From Lathyrus oleraceus (lineage: Eukaryota; Streptophyta; Magnoliopsida; Fabales; Fabaceae): a stretch of DNA of 64,000 nucleotides. The notes beneath the pieces were generated by a model. The model saw only the letters and a list, made by a program, of their open reading frames with translations. It was not told the origin of the DNA and did no database searches. The stretch lies in assembly GCF_024323335.1 (NCBI RefSeq), contig NC_066585.1, positions 537,486,769-537,550,768 on the forward strand, in the 5' to 3' direction. Of the stretch, positions 1-11,762 are shown in pieces (within the stretch, counting starts at the first letter, position 1; the number at the start of each line of letters is the position of its first letter). A program made the position numbers and the translations under genes.

Positions 1-1926
1 GTAGGGGGCTAAGTTGGTCTTGTCTAGCTTCAGAGTCTTGAAGAGGTGGACGTACATGATATCCACTGAGCTGCCTTCGTCGACCAGGATGCGTCGTACG
101 TCGAATCGGGCCATCTTTGCTCTTATCAATAGTGGGATGGCCGAGTTCGGGGATCCGCCCGGGAGTTCCTCCAGGAAGAAGGATATTGGGTTGGATTTTC
201 CCCGGTATTTTGTCAATGTCGCTTTCTGCTCGGGGGCAGTCAGTAGGAGTTCGTCGAACTTACGTTTGACGGAGAGGGCCGCGGATTCCCCGTTAGTTCC
301 TCCTCCTGATATCACCAGTGTGGTAGGGAAGTCTTCCCAGGGACTGAGTGCAGTGATCTTGCCCTCGGGCAATGGTTCGGGGAGGAAGAAATCTTCCGGT
401 CGTGACACGCAGAGGGCCACTTGATAGGGAGAGTTGTCAGGGGGTGTGTTTTCCCGGGGTCTCTTCTTCTCTGGCTCGTCGTGTCTGGGAGCTTCGTTCT
501 TCCTCGTGTACTGCTTCAGGTGCCCTTCTTGGATTAAAATTTCAATCGCATCTTTCAGGTGGACGCAGTCTTCGGTCACGTGCCCGTGACTTCTGTGGAA
601 CCGGCAGTACTTTGATTTGTCGGTGTGGGGCTTTGGTGCAGACGGTTTTGGGAACCTGACCCTGCCCTGCTTAAATTCAGAGTTGATGCATTCTGCGAGG
701 ATACGCTCTCGAGGGGCTGTCAGTAAGGTGTACTCGCTATATCTGCCCGCGGGGCCTCTTCCTTCCCGGAGCTCGCGAGGTCTTTCTTCTCTTCGTTTGT
801 CTCCGTTGCGACGGGAAATGCTCGTGTCCTCGCGTTTTGAGTGCTCGGTCTCCCCAGCGTTACGTCCGCTGCGGGCATTGTGTGCCACCTGCTTTTCCTC
901 GTATCTGATGTAGGCCTGGGCTTTATGCAGGAGCTCGTTTAAGGTGCGGGGAGGCTCGATCCCTACGGCTCTGCTAAGTTCACTGCCGGGTAAGAGACCT
1001 CTCTCGAGGAGATACTTCTTCATGTGCTCGGTGGTATCTACCTCGACAGCTTCCTGGTTGAATCGCTCGATGTATGAGCGCAGTGTTTCATTCTTCTTCT
1101 GCACTATGGCTTCAAGGGTCGCCTCAGTCTTGGGGTGACGACGGGAAGCTGTAAAGTGCCGGGTGAACATGGACCTCATGACTCTCCATGACGTAATGGA
1201 CTCAGGGGCCAAGCTTTTGTACCAGGCCATGGCCCCTTTCCTGAGGGTCGTTGAGAACAGTCGGCATTTGAGGTGCCCGGTTATATCATTGCGGTAGTCG
1301 AGCATCGCGTTGGCGTTGTCGACGTGATCGTCGGGATCTGTAGTCCCGTCGTACACAGCTAGGTTTGGCGGTTTCTCCATGCCTTTGGGGAGCGGGGCTT
1401 CCATTATTGCCCGAGATAGGGGGCAATGCAAATCTTCCTCGTCGCTCCTTAAGGGAGACAGTTCGTTGTTGTCGGGGCTGTGCCCGCGCCTTGGTGATGT
1501 TCTCGCTCGACCACCGTCACGATGGGCGCGTGCCCTGCTGGCGTGGGGTTCGGGAGAGCGACGTCCTCGCTTCTTCGTTGGCTCCGAACGTTGTTGTATC
1601 CTACTCACCGGCTGGGGCCGGGCCTCTTGTCGTTCGGCTTCGAGGGCCATGATTCGTTCGTGCTGCTGGTGGAGCATAGAACCGGCCTGATTGAGGGCAT
1701 TCACCATGGCAATCATTACGGCGTCTCCTTCAACGGGAACGGGAATGGGATGAAATGTCTCTGCCCCTAAATTGTGGGCGTGAGAGGCATCTCCGTTGTT
1801 TTGGGGCTCTGGAGACGGGGTGGATGGATGACCGTCCCGAACGTCCGCTTCATGGGATGGCGGGCCGTCGTCCATATTGTAGTTGACGAGGGGACGGCTG
1901 TGATCGCTATGTTGTTCTCCGGCCAT
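1..1926 (-). CDS. Tat-like Ty3/gypsy gag-protease ORF, 5' part, runs off window
   Basis: Reading the minus strand from the ATG at 1926 gives about 642 codons, and the frame is still open at base 1. The N-terminal 150 residues are hydrophilic and arginine-rich. A retrotransposon gag domain follows at roughly residues 180-330, with motifs such as YDGTTDPDDH, GAMAWYKSL and LRSYIERFN. A zinc-binding-like motif CRFHRSHGHVTEDC lies near residue 440. The protease begins near residue 605 with MARFDVRRILVDEGSSVD, whose catalytic Asp is about residue 616. The active-site triplet is D-E-G, where relatives usually have D-G-G or D-N-G. The product would be the virus-like particle protein fused to aspartic protease; RT, RNase H and integrase would lie outside the window. 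The start lies 62 bases downstream of the PBS, as expected for gag. The plus-strand ORFs here are shadows. Confidence 0.88.
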   Translation of the reverse strand, partial: MAGEQHSDHSRPLVNYNMDDGPPSHEADVRDGHPSTPSPEPQNNGDASHAHNLGAETFHPIPVPVEGDAVMIAMVNALNQAGSMLHQQHERIMALEAERQEARPQPVSRIQQRSEPTKKRGRRSPEPHASRARAHRDGGRARTSPRRGHSPDNNELSPLRSDEEDLHCPLSRAIMEAPLPKGMEKPPNLAVYDGTTDPDDHVDNANAMLDYRNDITGHLKCRLFSTTLRKGAMAWYKSLAPESITSWRVMRSMFTRHFTASRRHPKTEATLEAIVQKKNETLRSYIERFNQEAVEVDTTEHMKKYLLERGLLPGSELSRAVGIEPPRTLNELLHKAQAYIRYEEKQVAHNARSGRNAGETEHSKREDTSISRRNGDKRREERPRELREGRGPAGRYSEYTLLTAPRERILAECINSEFKQGRVRFPKPSAPKPHTDKSKYCRFHRSHGHVTEDCVHLKDAIEILIQEGHLKQYTRKNEAPRHDEPEKKRPRENTPPDNSPYQVALCVSRPEDFFLPEPLPEGKITALSPWEDFPTTLVISGGGTNGESAALSVKRKFDELLLTAPEQKATLTKYRGKSNPISFFLEELPGGSPNSAIPLLIRAKMARFDVRRILVDEGSSVDIMYVHLFKTLKLDKTNLAPY

Positions 1927-1987
1927 GTTGGAAGGACAGAAATAAATGAGCTTTTGATCCTCGTTTGATGAAGATGGGGGTAGCTAG

Positions 1988-2005
1988 TTCCCACAGACGG
2001 CGCCA
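1988..2005 (-). promoter_or_regulatory. Primer-binding site of the Tat-like element
   Basis: The minus strand reads TGGCGCCGTCTGTGGGAA, a TGGCGCC-type tRNA primer site typical of Ty3/gypsy elements. It lies one base inside the LTR end and upstream of the gag ATG at 1926. Confidence 0.8.
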
Positions 2006-2006
2006 C

Positions 2007-2607
2007 TGATCTCACCTGATCAGGAGGGCCTTCCAAGGTCTTGGTGAATGGGCCGGAGAATGAAGTGAGAGGAGGGGTGTACCTGCAAGGTGCTCCAACG
2101 CTTAAGTCAGAAAAGGTACAGAATGAGGTTATCAGAGTGTGAGTTAGCATACCTGCCCCTTTGCCATGAAAGGGGTATTTATATTGAGCCCCCAGCGCTG
2201 GGCCAAGGCTCCTAATGGGCTGGATTAGCTAGGCCCAAGGAGGAGCTGCCAGGGGACGCGTAAGAAGCGTTAAGACCTAGACCAAGGTCTGCCCCCTGGT
2301 CCAACTGCCCCTATCCCTAAGGAGACAATATAGGGGAGTTGGGTGACGTGGTGAGTGAGATGCCGTTATGGCTCTGCCCGACACAACTTAGGTGCCCGCG
2401 GCGTGGGTTGACGATGAGTGGATGGAGATCATACGAGGAAGACCCGCTCGTTGTCCGACACGTATTTAAGGGGCCGGGGAGACAATCTCCGGGCGGACTG
2501 TCGTTCACCTGACGTGTCCTCGTGGTCGCTTGGATACGGTCGTTTGGACGTGGGCTTGGCGAGCATTGGGCCGTGCCGTGCTAAGTGTCGTGGCCCAGTC
2601 CAGAACA
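2007..2607 (-). repeat. 5' LTR of the Tat-like Ty3/gypsy element
   Basis: On the minus strand this 601-bp block starts TGTTCTGGACTGG and ends GTGAGATCA, giving canonical TG...CA ends, and sits one base before a TGGCGCC-type primer-binding site. The second LTR and the matching target duplication are outside the window, so the right boundary at 2607 is set only by the TGTT end and the change to AT-rich DNA beyond it. The block is clearly more GC-rich than the flank to its right. Confidence 0.7.
2176..2183 (-). promoter_or_regulatory. TATA box in the Tat-like LTR
   Basis: The minus strand reads TATAAATA about 170 bases from the inner end of the LTR, a normal U3/R position for the element's own RNA polymerase II promoter. 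Confidence 0.5.
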
Positions 2608-5600
2608 GTTTATATGAAGCACAACAAAATAATATATTTCTAAATTTTACAAAACTCAAAAACCCTGAAAAGAAAAGAAAGAAAAAATTTCAAAAAATGA
2701 CATTGAAAATGTCTGGATGACGGTCTGGACGTCACATGCCGCGATGGTCGTCACCTGAAAAGGACCAACATAGACCATCTGTCGTCCAACAATTACGGTT
2801 TTCATTTGGAAAGAGTTATTTGTCAATCGTCGGTGACGGTCTTCAGCAAAAGTTGTGCCTGTGAGTGGGCTTCGAAGCGTGACGGACAACCCGTCACCAA
2901 GGGTGGCGGCCGTTATCCGCTCCCAGAATGAGATTTTTTCATAAAACAACGACAAATCCGAAAAAAAATTAAAAATTATATATTTTGATTCAGCATCCAA
3001 GACGAACTTCATGAAGGTATCATCAAATAAGACCAAAAATATGAACTACAATATATAAACATTAGTTTTTACACAAATTGTAAGATCAAAGTAAATCTCA
3101 ATTTTAGAACCATTATTTTAAAAATACCAAAAATCAAATTGAATCAGACATATGTGGTTTTGATACCATTTGATAGATTTGTTCTTTATCGAATGTATCT
3201 CTATCCAGATAGAGATCAAGAATAATATCCTGATCTAATCTCTTTGAGTTCATATCTTATGAATAAATATCCTTAGAACCCATACCCGAATACAATGAGA
3301 GAGAGAGAGTTAAAACCTAAAAAATAGGAAGATAGAGAAATAATGACGATGATGGTGTTTCGAATTATAAAGATGACATTGTTTCAAATGAAGATGATAA
3401 AGAAATGATAAAGATGACGTCTCTGATTTGTGTTGTCGGTGTTTCAATGTCTTCTCTTATTCATGAAATGAATGTTTGAGATAAATATAGGACATTATGC
3501 AACAAAAAAAAAAGTATTTAAAGAAACCCTATCATTTTTTTACACATAATTTCGTAAATGAATCATGCGTAAAAAAAAAAAAAATTAATATAAAAAAAAT
3601 GTTATTAGTTTTAAGATTTTTTTTTTGTAAAAAAACTGTTTTTAAAATAAATAAAAAATTAAAATCTGTAAACATGTCTACATTGTTTTTAATTTAAAAA
3701 AAACACTTTTGTTTCTAAAATCACTTTTATAAACAAACACCTATAAAAATGTTATAAATCTTTTAAAATATATATTTGAAAGGCGTTGTAAATCCGTGTT
3801 TCTTTATTATCTCTCATTTTCTTATTTTTAGATATAAATTCTTTGCAGTCAAAACTCCAACATTCACGTATTCAATTATATCTGACTGTTCGAACAAGAT
3901 TTAATAATTTTGATTTAAAGATGATAATTTTGAAAAAATAAAATTTATTTTATCTGAATCTACCTGATTAAAATTTAACATTAGCTATTATCTTGATAGT
4001 GTTATTATCTTGATAGTGTGAATGTGGAAAAAACTTGACCAAAGAGGATTCAATTTTTTTTTCTTTTTCCTTCTACATTCTTTTTCTTCCTTATCTCTCA
4101 TTCGTTTTTTACTTGGTGGTGAAAATGGTATGGAATGAAAGGCAGAGAAGGGAAGGATATGTGGTCCCAAGAGTGGAGCTAACAATACCAATTTCCTCAA
4201 TTATTTGCATCACACTTTTTTAAGCTCCAACTCTATCATATTCTATTGATATTCAAATTCTGTGGCACTATTTTCCATACAAATTGTGTTGCTAAAAATT
4301 TAGTTAAAATTACACATTATTTTAATAAAGTGACTGGACCAAAGTAATTACTCATATCTACATTGTTGGTCAGAATCTGAATTCCAATATATAGATAAAA
4401 TAATTCTAAGTTTAGTTTTATTTACTTTTAAACTGTACTACGAATAATCATAATATCAGTTCTAACACAATTGAGGGTTAATACAAACAAAAAAGTACAC
4501 GTTGCTTTTGTATTGTAAAGTAAAATATACTCCTCCATCCTTCGGCAAATAAATTTCTCTTACAAAAATGTGTTGAAAATGCAAGGTTTTTTTTCCATAT
4601 CAAATAATTTAATAGTTTAAATTCACCGATTTAAAGATAAATAAGTAGAATGTCGCACGTTTAAACTCGTATTCATGTATATGATGTTTATGTACAACTT
4701 CTAAATTTAGCTGGTTTAACGCACATGCAAGTCAAATTTTAAATTGTATATTAGATTTTTTTTCAAACATATTGTATATTAATTTAATTAATTTATTTTG
4801 GGATATGATTTAGTTTGAGTTAAATGTGTTTAAATAAAATAAGTGTTAGATGTCTCATTAAGTCAGGTCAGTTGGGCATGGACATTCGATTTCACAGGCA
4901 CAAATTTGAGTCTGAGACATCTCACTTATTTCATAGACACAAATTCGTAGGACTATATTGAAGTAGTATAAAAGAGTTGTTGTTTCTCATAGATCAATTC
5001 GAGTATCGAGTTCTACTATTTATTTGTTTATCTAAACGGTCAATAATATTGGTTTGGATTTTTGTTTTGTTCTAACAAATAATTTCTTTTAAAAATGGGG
5101 ATTTAGGATTCATAATTCTTATTTTAGACAAATTTATGTAGACTCTCAATTCCATTACGAGAAAGAAAACAATTTTCTAGATAAATAGAAAAATTGGACA
5201 ACACATATTTTCTTCAGCGTGTTGTCATGTCTTAAACCAATAAACTATCTATTTTCTTAAGTGTAATTTGTTCATCAAGGATTGGTTTTAGGCATAGCTA
5301 TTAAAAATGAGACTTTCAACTGAATTTGAGACACTTTTGTAGCATCCAACTCAATTGTCTGGATATCAATGCACACACTTTTAGTATGTGATTGGTATAT
5401 AAGATGTTTCAACTTTTATAGAAATATATGTGTTTAAAGCAGATATCTAGAACAACCTTTGTGATTTTCTCATAACGCAATGGAAGAGAATACACACGAG
5501 ATCTGCCATAGGGGAATCCTCGTGACTCTAAATCCTATGAAAATCGACCCAGACATGCTGAAAATTAAATCATACATAGCAATGGATAAAAGCATAAACA

Positions 5601-6142
5601 TCATAAGAAATTATATAAAAACAGAATAATAACCAGTATTGCAATGAAAATAATTGTACCAAGTGCTCTAAAAAGACTTTACAAAACAGTAACAAACTTA
5701 AACCTTGTAGAAAGAATATGCATTAAACCTTGTTCTGTCTTACATGTCAAATATATAGGCCTTAAGACATAAGTTCGCACTAAAATCCCTTAATCATGAG
5801 AGAGGTCACCAAAAGAAACAGAAGAACATGAAAAGCCACGATTCTTCCTGGAAGAATTACACTCGTAATGAGAAATAATGGTTGACTGTAATTCTTATAA
5901 TATCCACTAGCTCAAAAATTGAATCCTAGTTAGAGGGAAATTATGACCATAATATAGAATTACAACCGTAATTTAGAATTACAGGTTGACCGTAATTCCC
6001 ATTGTCTCTTGCCTTTTCCTTGGCTTTTTATCTAGAAGATTAGCAATTGGTCATATACCTTTCAAGTTCGTGAAACATACACAAAATGGAAACTCAACAG
6101 TAAAAATGAACATAACGGATAGAAAAGACACTACAAACATAT
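2608..6142. other. AT-rich spacer with no recognisable gene
   Basis: About 3.5 kb without a supported coding region. At 2700-2900 it is more GC-rich and carries TGACG/CGTCAC motifs, including a 7-bp-stem hairpin at 2879-2897, and may be a decayed LTR. Near 3155 the minus strand contains TGGTATCA, the core of a copia initiator-Met primer site, so the DNA to its right (about 3162-3320) could be a very old copia LTR in minus orientation. A short GA run lies at 3297-3309. The remainder is A/T homopolymer-rich and shows nothing I can name. Confidence 0.5.
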
Positions 6143-6386
6143 TATTGTGATATGAAGCTATTGTGACATTTGAATGAAGAATAACCAAAAGAAAGAGAAG
6201 AAGAAGACTTCAAGAAAGAAGAAAGATTGCTTCATTGATCTTACACGTGTTATGATACAGTATATATAGAAAAGCTTATCACATAACAACCAATCAATGT
6301 GTAACTAACTAGTAACAACCAATATCTATATCAATAATATTGATTAACTAATTTAATCTAAAGACTAAAATCAGCTAATCATAATA
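6143..6386 (-). repeat. 3' LTR of the copia element
   Basis: This 244-bp copy starts TATTGTGATATG and ends ATCATAATA on the plus strand. It abuts the polypurine tract at 6387-6398 and matches the 10837-11080 copy except for one base. The plus-strand string GTATATATAG at about 6259 could supply promoter-like sequence on either strand. Confidence 0.95.
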
Positions 6387-6398
6387 GCCCCTCTCAAG
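6387..6398 (-). promoter_or_regulatory. Polypurine tract of the copia element
   Basis: The minus strand reads CTTGAGAGGGGC directly before the 3' LTR. This purine run is expected to prime plus-strand DNA synthesis, and it fixes the LTR start at TATTATG. Confidence 0.8.
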
Positions 6399-9300
6399 CT
6401 AAGCATGGTGAATGTTGATCATGCCAAGCTTGGAAATAAACTTGTTGAAGGTTGAAGTAGATAATGCTTTGGTCAGGAAATCCGCGAGTTGCTCATGAGT
6501 GGAGATTGGCAGCAGTCGAAGTAAACCCTGTTGCAGTTTTTCACGAACCAAATGGCAGTCGATCTCAAGGTGTTTGGTTCGTTCATGGAACACCGGATTG
6601 AGTGCAATGTGCATTGCACTTTGGCTGTCACAGTAGAGTACAGGAAGCTTGGTACATGTGATGTGCAACTCTTTCATAAGAGCTATCAACCAAATCAATT
6701 CACATGTGGCAAATGATAATGCCCGGTACTCAGCCTCGGATGACGATCTGGAAATAGTATCCTGTTTCTTTGCACGCCGTGATATGAGAGAAGTACCCAG
6801 AAAAAACAATAACCTGAAATGGATTTCCTTGAATCGAGGCACCCTGCCCAATCAGAATCTGAGAAGCCAAGGAGTTGTGGTTCAGCATTCCTGCGAAACA
6901 AAATTCCTCTACCAGGACTGTTCTTCAAGTAGCGTATCACTCTACAAGCAGCATGGTAGTGTGCCATTGTTGGATTGTGAAGAAACTGACTGAGTTGTTG
7001 GGTGGCATAGGTGATATCTGGACGTGTGGTGTTAAGATACAGCAGACAGCCTATTAAGCGTTTATAAGCTCCAATGTCTTCAAAGGCTTTGCCATTATCA
7101 GCGTGTAGCTTGACTGAAGGATCAAGAGGTGTGGGTGCTGGTTTTGATCCAAGCATACCAGATTCCTGTAAGAGATCTAGACAGTATTTTCGCTGTGATA
7201 ATGAGATCCCTGCTTTTGAATGAGCTACCTCGAGGCCAAGAAAATGCTTGAGTATTCCCAGATCTTTGATGCTAAAGTTTTCATCCAGAATGATTTTGAT
7301 ACGGTTAAATTCATGCATAGATGTTCCAGCCAGAATTATATCATCAACATATACTAAAACAGCTATAAAATGTGCATCAGTTTTCAAAGTGAAAAGGGAA
7401 TAATCAGAAGTAGATTGAGAATACCCTTGTTGAAGTGAAAGAGCTGTTAACTTTTCATACCATTTGCGACTGGCTTGTTTTAGACCATATAAACTCTTTT
7501 GGAGTTTACATACTTGATTGGGTCTGTGACATGAAACACCTTCAGGAATGGTCATGTACACATCTTCCTGCAATTCCCCATGTAAAAACGCGTTATTAAC
7601 ATCAAGCTGATGTAAAAACCAGTTGTTGATGGCTGCAGCTGCAAGAAGAGTTCTGACAGTAGTAAGCTTTGCTACTGGTGAGAATGTATCAAAGAAGTCA
7701 AGTCCTTCGATTTGGTTATAGCCCTTTGCAACAAGCCTAGCTTTGTACCTCTCTATTGTGCCATCTGCTCTATGTTTTACTTTGAACACCCATCTGTTGC
7801 CAATTGGTTTGACATGTGGTGGCAAATCAACCAAAATCCAAGTTCTATTCTTGTCTAATGCATCTAATTCAGACTTCATGGCCTTGGTCCAATCCTCAGA
7901 TAAACAAGCTTCTTTGTAGTTCTTTGGTTCATGTGTAGGTGTGATGCTAGATGCAAATGCACGATGAGATGCAGAAAGAAAATGTAATGAATCATAATTA
8001 GAAATAGGATAGATAGATTTAGATGTACCTAATGATGACTTGACTGCTGAAGCATCGGATGTATTGCAAACATAATCTGAGAGATAGTTAGGTGTATGTT
8101 TGACTCTGACAGGTCTGGACTGAATGTGATCATTTTCAGTATCGGGTGTATCAGGCACATATCGGACATCATGGTTCTCATCAGGATCTGCTAAAATTTC
8201 AGGATTAGTGTTGGGATGGTGATCATGTTCCTCAATAGTGGGTTCAAGACTTTGTGAAGGACCAATGTTAGGTTGGTGTTCATGTTCCTCAATAATAGGT
8301 TCTGGACTGTGTGGTGAAACAGGATTAACATCAGAGGGTTCTGTGTGAGGGTGATAATCCCAGTTAATAGAGTTGGAATTGGAATAAGGGAAAATGTGCT
8401 CATGGTGTATGACATTTCTAGAAACAAAAATAGTATGACTGTTTATATCATATAGCACCGCACCCTTCATACCATTCTTGTATCCTAAGAAAATGCATTT
8501 ACGACCTCTTGGCTCAAGTTTAGTTCTATGCACATTCAATGTTGATGCAAAAGCTAGAGACCCAAACACTTTGAGACTATGCATAACAGGACGTTTATTA
8601 TGCAGGATGAAATGGGGAGAAAAATTGTTTAAAACACGTGTGGGAATCTTATTGATAATGAATGTGGCATGTAAAATAGCGTATGACCAGAATTTCTTTG
8701 GGAGTTTTGACTGAAAAAGAAGAGCTCTTCCAACATTTAATGAATGTTGATGTTTCCTCTCCACTCTACCATTTTGTTGTGGAGATTCAACACAACTTGT
8801 TTGATGTATGATTCCCTTAGATGCATAAAAATCAGGAATGGAAAATTCAGGACCATTATCAGTTCTGATAATTTTGACATGACACTTATGTTGATTTTCT
8901 ATGAGACTGACAAAATTCATGACATGATGTCTAGCTTCAGATTTAGCTTTCATTAAAGTTATCCATGTGTATCTGCTACAGTCATCAACAGCAGTTAAGA
9001 AGTATGAATGACCATGTAAATAATGAACAGCAAGGGGTCCCCAAATGTCAAAATGAATCAATTCATAAGGGTGATCAGCTCTACTAGTACTAACAGTATA
9101 AGAAAGCTTTCTTTGTCTTGCATAACAACATACATCACAAACATCTCTATGATTAACTGTGATAAAGGGAAATTGAGAATGTAAGTACAAAAGTCTGTTT
9201 TGGGATAAATGTCCTAGTCTAAAATGCCATAGGGCTCTGTCTGGTAAAGTGACATTGGCTGCTAAAGCAGGGGTTAAGGCTGGTGGATTATTATCTCTCA

Positions 9301-10717
9301 GTATTAAGAAGTACAATCCATCTTTCTGCTCAGCAGAACCAGTCATCTTCAAGGTGAATTTGTCCTGTATAACACATTGTGAATTGAGGAAATTGACATT
9401 GCAATTAGAGAATTTACACAATTTTGAAACTGACAGAAGATTTAAAGAAAACTCAGGAATAAGGAGAACATTGTGCACTATGAATTCAGAGGAAAAATTA
9501 ATTGTGCCAGAATAGTTTGCAACAAGGCATTGTCCATTTGGCAATTTAACATTAATAGGAGTGATTTTCTTATATGAGTGAAACCATTTTGCAGAACTGC
9601 ATATGTGATCAGAAGCTCCTGAATCAATGATCCAAGAACCACTGCTACTACTATGCATGCAATGATATGTGTTACCTGTTGATGAATGACCAACAACAAC
9701 TTGATTTGAAGAGGCATGTCCTGAAGATTGGCCAATGCTGGATTTCTGAATTAGCTCCATTAGAGCACTGAATTGACCTTGAGTTATAGGTGAATTGTCA
9801 CTTTTGATGTCAACACCACTAGAAGAAGATGCATCATCAGTGCCTTCTGATGCTACATTGTGAGCTGAATTTGGAAACTGCTTCTGCATATGGGGAGGTA
9901 CACCATGTTTCTTGAAGCAATTTTCAACAGTGTGATTAGTCTTGCCACAGAAAGTGCAGACACGAGCTCCATGTTTTGAAGTACTGGGTCTGGCACCAAA
10001 CCTCTTGGAATCAGCAGCATTAATCAGTGCTTGCGACTCATCATTGATAATAGGAAGTTGAATTTGTCGTTCATGTTGAATCACCATGGAAAAGATCTTA
10101 TTCATGTTTGGCAAAGGATCCATTAACAAGATTTGAGACTTAACTACAGCAAATTGTTCATTCAAACCAGTTAAGAACCTGATTATGTGCATCAATTGGT
10201 GGTTAGATCTTGCACTGCGCATAGCTTCACAAGAGCATTTGATGCGACATGTACAAGTTGGTAAAGGCAAATACAAATCTAATTCTTCCCAAAGAATTTT
10301 AAGATCAGAGAAAAAATCAGTTACCGGTTTGTTTTCTTGTTTGAGACTATAGATTTCTTGCTGCAGCTCAGAAATACGAATAAGATCACCCTGAGAAAAC
10401 CGTTCTTTCAAATCATTCCATACGTCAAGTGCATTTTCCATGAAAACGATAGACTGAGAAATTGAATCTGAAACTGAGTTCATGATCCAAGAATGCACCA
10501 ACATGTTGCAACGATTCCAAGCACGCAAAGATGGATCGAAAGATTCAGTGGGAACGGGAAGAGAACCATCAATGAATTCGATTTTCATTTTTCCACCAAG
10601 AGCTCTTTTCATGCATCGAGCCCATGAATGATAGTTGGAACCTATGAGTTTTGGAAGAACGGTAACAGAACCGGGACCATCACTAGGATGAACAAAGTAT
10701 GGAGAAGTTTGATCCAA
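6399..10717 (-). pseudogene. Ty1/copia gag-pol polyprotein with one frameshift in RNase H
   Basis: The main frame (10717 down to 6695) encodes 1,340 residues. GAG contains SNYHSWARCMKRAL near residue 27 and a zinc knuckle CTFCGKTNHTVENC at 254-267. Protease has WIIDSGASDHI (Asp 365). Integrase has its HHCC region at about 497-531, Asp 557, Asp 620 and the Glu of GRVERKH at 653. Reverse transcriptase has LVYVDDIILAG at about 1121. RNase H begins with FSDSDWAGC near 1285. The frame then breaks at a run of six T (plus 6801-6806): one T fewer than the frame needs after GYCFF. A second frame (6851-6399) carries the rest of RNase H through [10 protein letters not shown] to the natural stop. A Trp normally found in the downstream SWR-like motif is Arg here. 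Everything upstream is intact, so the lesion is recent or a sequencing error in a homopolymer. Confidence 0.93.
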
Positions 10718-10824
10718 AGCGGATCAAGCGGTGAGGTTCGAGAAGGAGCCATGGATGTAGAGAAACGAAGAACTGATGAAGAAGATCTATTCAGTTAGAT
10801 AGCAGCGGAATGGGGATCGAAATG

Positions 10825-10836
10825 GCGATGATACCA
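10825..10836 (-). promoter_or_regulatory. Primer-binding site of the copia element
   Basis: The minus strand reads TGGTATCATCGC immediately after the LTR. TGGTATCA is the standard start of copia sites that pair with initiator tRNA-Met. Confidence 0.85.
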
Positions 10837-11080
10837 TATTGTGATATGAAGCTATTGTGACATTTGAATGAAGAATAACCAAAAGAAAGAGAAGAAGAAG
10901 ACTTCAAGAAAGAAGAAAGATTGCTTCATTGATCTTACACGTGTTATGATACAGTATATATAGAAAAGCTTATCACATAACAACCAATCAATGTGTAACT
11001 AACTAGTAACAACCAATATCTATATCAACAATATTGATTAACTAATTTAATCTAAAGACTAAAATCAGCTAATCATAATA
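10837..11080 (-). repeat. 5' LTR of the copia element
   Basis: This copy pairs with 6143-6386 and directly abuts the primer-binding site with no spacer. Its outer boundary is fixed by the CATAT duplication at 11081-11085. Confidence 0.95.
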
Positions 11081-11589
11081 CATATTACTAAAACTGATAA
11101 AAACACCAATGGTCATTCACTTTTAAGGGGTGATATTCAAATCATTAATTTACTACCAGACAAAAAAAAGTTTTATGTTAGACATCACTTGATTACGAAC
11201 TTGAGACCTCACAGGTATGTACTTGAGTTTATACTGGTTATTGTTACTTTATTTACGGGCATAAAAGTTTCTTAAAATAATTACTATTTTTGTGGTTCTA
11301 TGTGCTGAACATGTGTGTTATGTGTGTTAGTAGTTTTTTTTTTACAAAGAAAACAAATAAAAATCATAAATATTATCAAACAAAGAAGAAAGTATAAAAC
11401 AAATTAAAAAACATGAAGTTTCTGCTACAAGTGCAAAATTGTCAAAAAAAAAGCTAAAGAATTTCACCAAGTAATGAAATCAATTGCTAAAAGTTTGTAT
11501 GTAATCTTGTGTTATATTATTTATTTAATTTTATAGGATAAATAATATAAAATTAAGTATGTGCACTCTAAAAGTAGCATGATTGTATC
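11081..11589. other. AT-rich spacer
   Basis: Starts with the CATAT target duplication of the copia element. Contains A-rich runs and no coding region I can support. Confidence 0.5.
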
Positions 11590-11762
11590 CACCCACATAC
11601 ACTCACACACAAGCACCCACACGCGTGCGCGCACACACACATATACACACGCGCGCATACACACACAAGCACACGCGCACACACATACAAGTACAAGCAC
11701 ACGCACGCGCGCACACACACACACAAGCACATACATGCACGCACGCACACACACACACACAC
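11590..11762. repeat. Alternating purine-pyrimidine tract (CA/CG/TA-rich microsatellite)
   Basis: About 170 bp consist almost entirely of ACAC, ACGC and GCGC dinucleotides, with short interruptions such as AAGC and TACA. Overlapping frames on both strands stay open here only because of the composition (poly-THTHT and poly-CVCVC), so they are not genes. Confidence 0.9.

Larger units (their letters stand above)
6143..11080 (-). mobile_element. Ty1/copia LTR retrotransposon, nearly complete and young
   Basis: The 4,938-bp element has two 244-bp LTRs differing at one base that I could find (T/C at about 6335 versus 11029). It is flanked by the perfect 5-bp duplication CATAT (6138-6142 and 11081-11085). 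A copia-type PBS, a gag-pol reading frame in GAG-PR-INT-RT-RH order and a polypurine tract are all present on the minus strand. Near-identical LTRs imply a recent insertion. The LTR ends read TATT...AATA in place of TG...CA. One frameshift in RNase H is the only coding lesion I see. Confidence 0.95.

Noticed and set aside
14..1770. Overlapping plus-strand ORFs of 60-136 codons across 1-1770
   Set aside because: They are shadows of the GC-rich gag-protease frame on the minus strand, which shows clear gag, zinc and protease motifs.
3497..4223. Short ORFs rich in Lys, Phe and Ile
   Set aside because: They come from A/T homopolymer runs and lack any family signature.
6140..6150. Canonical TG...CA LTR boundaries at 6146 and 6381 for the copia element
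   Set aside because: They leave no matching target duplication and a gap to the primer site and polypurine tract; TATT/AATA boundaries give an exact CATAT duplication.
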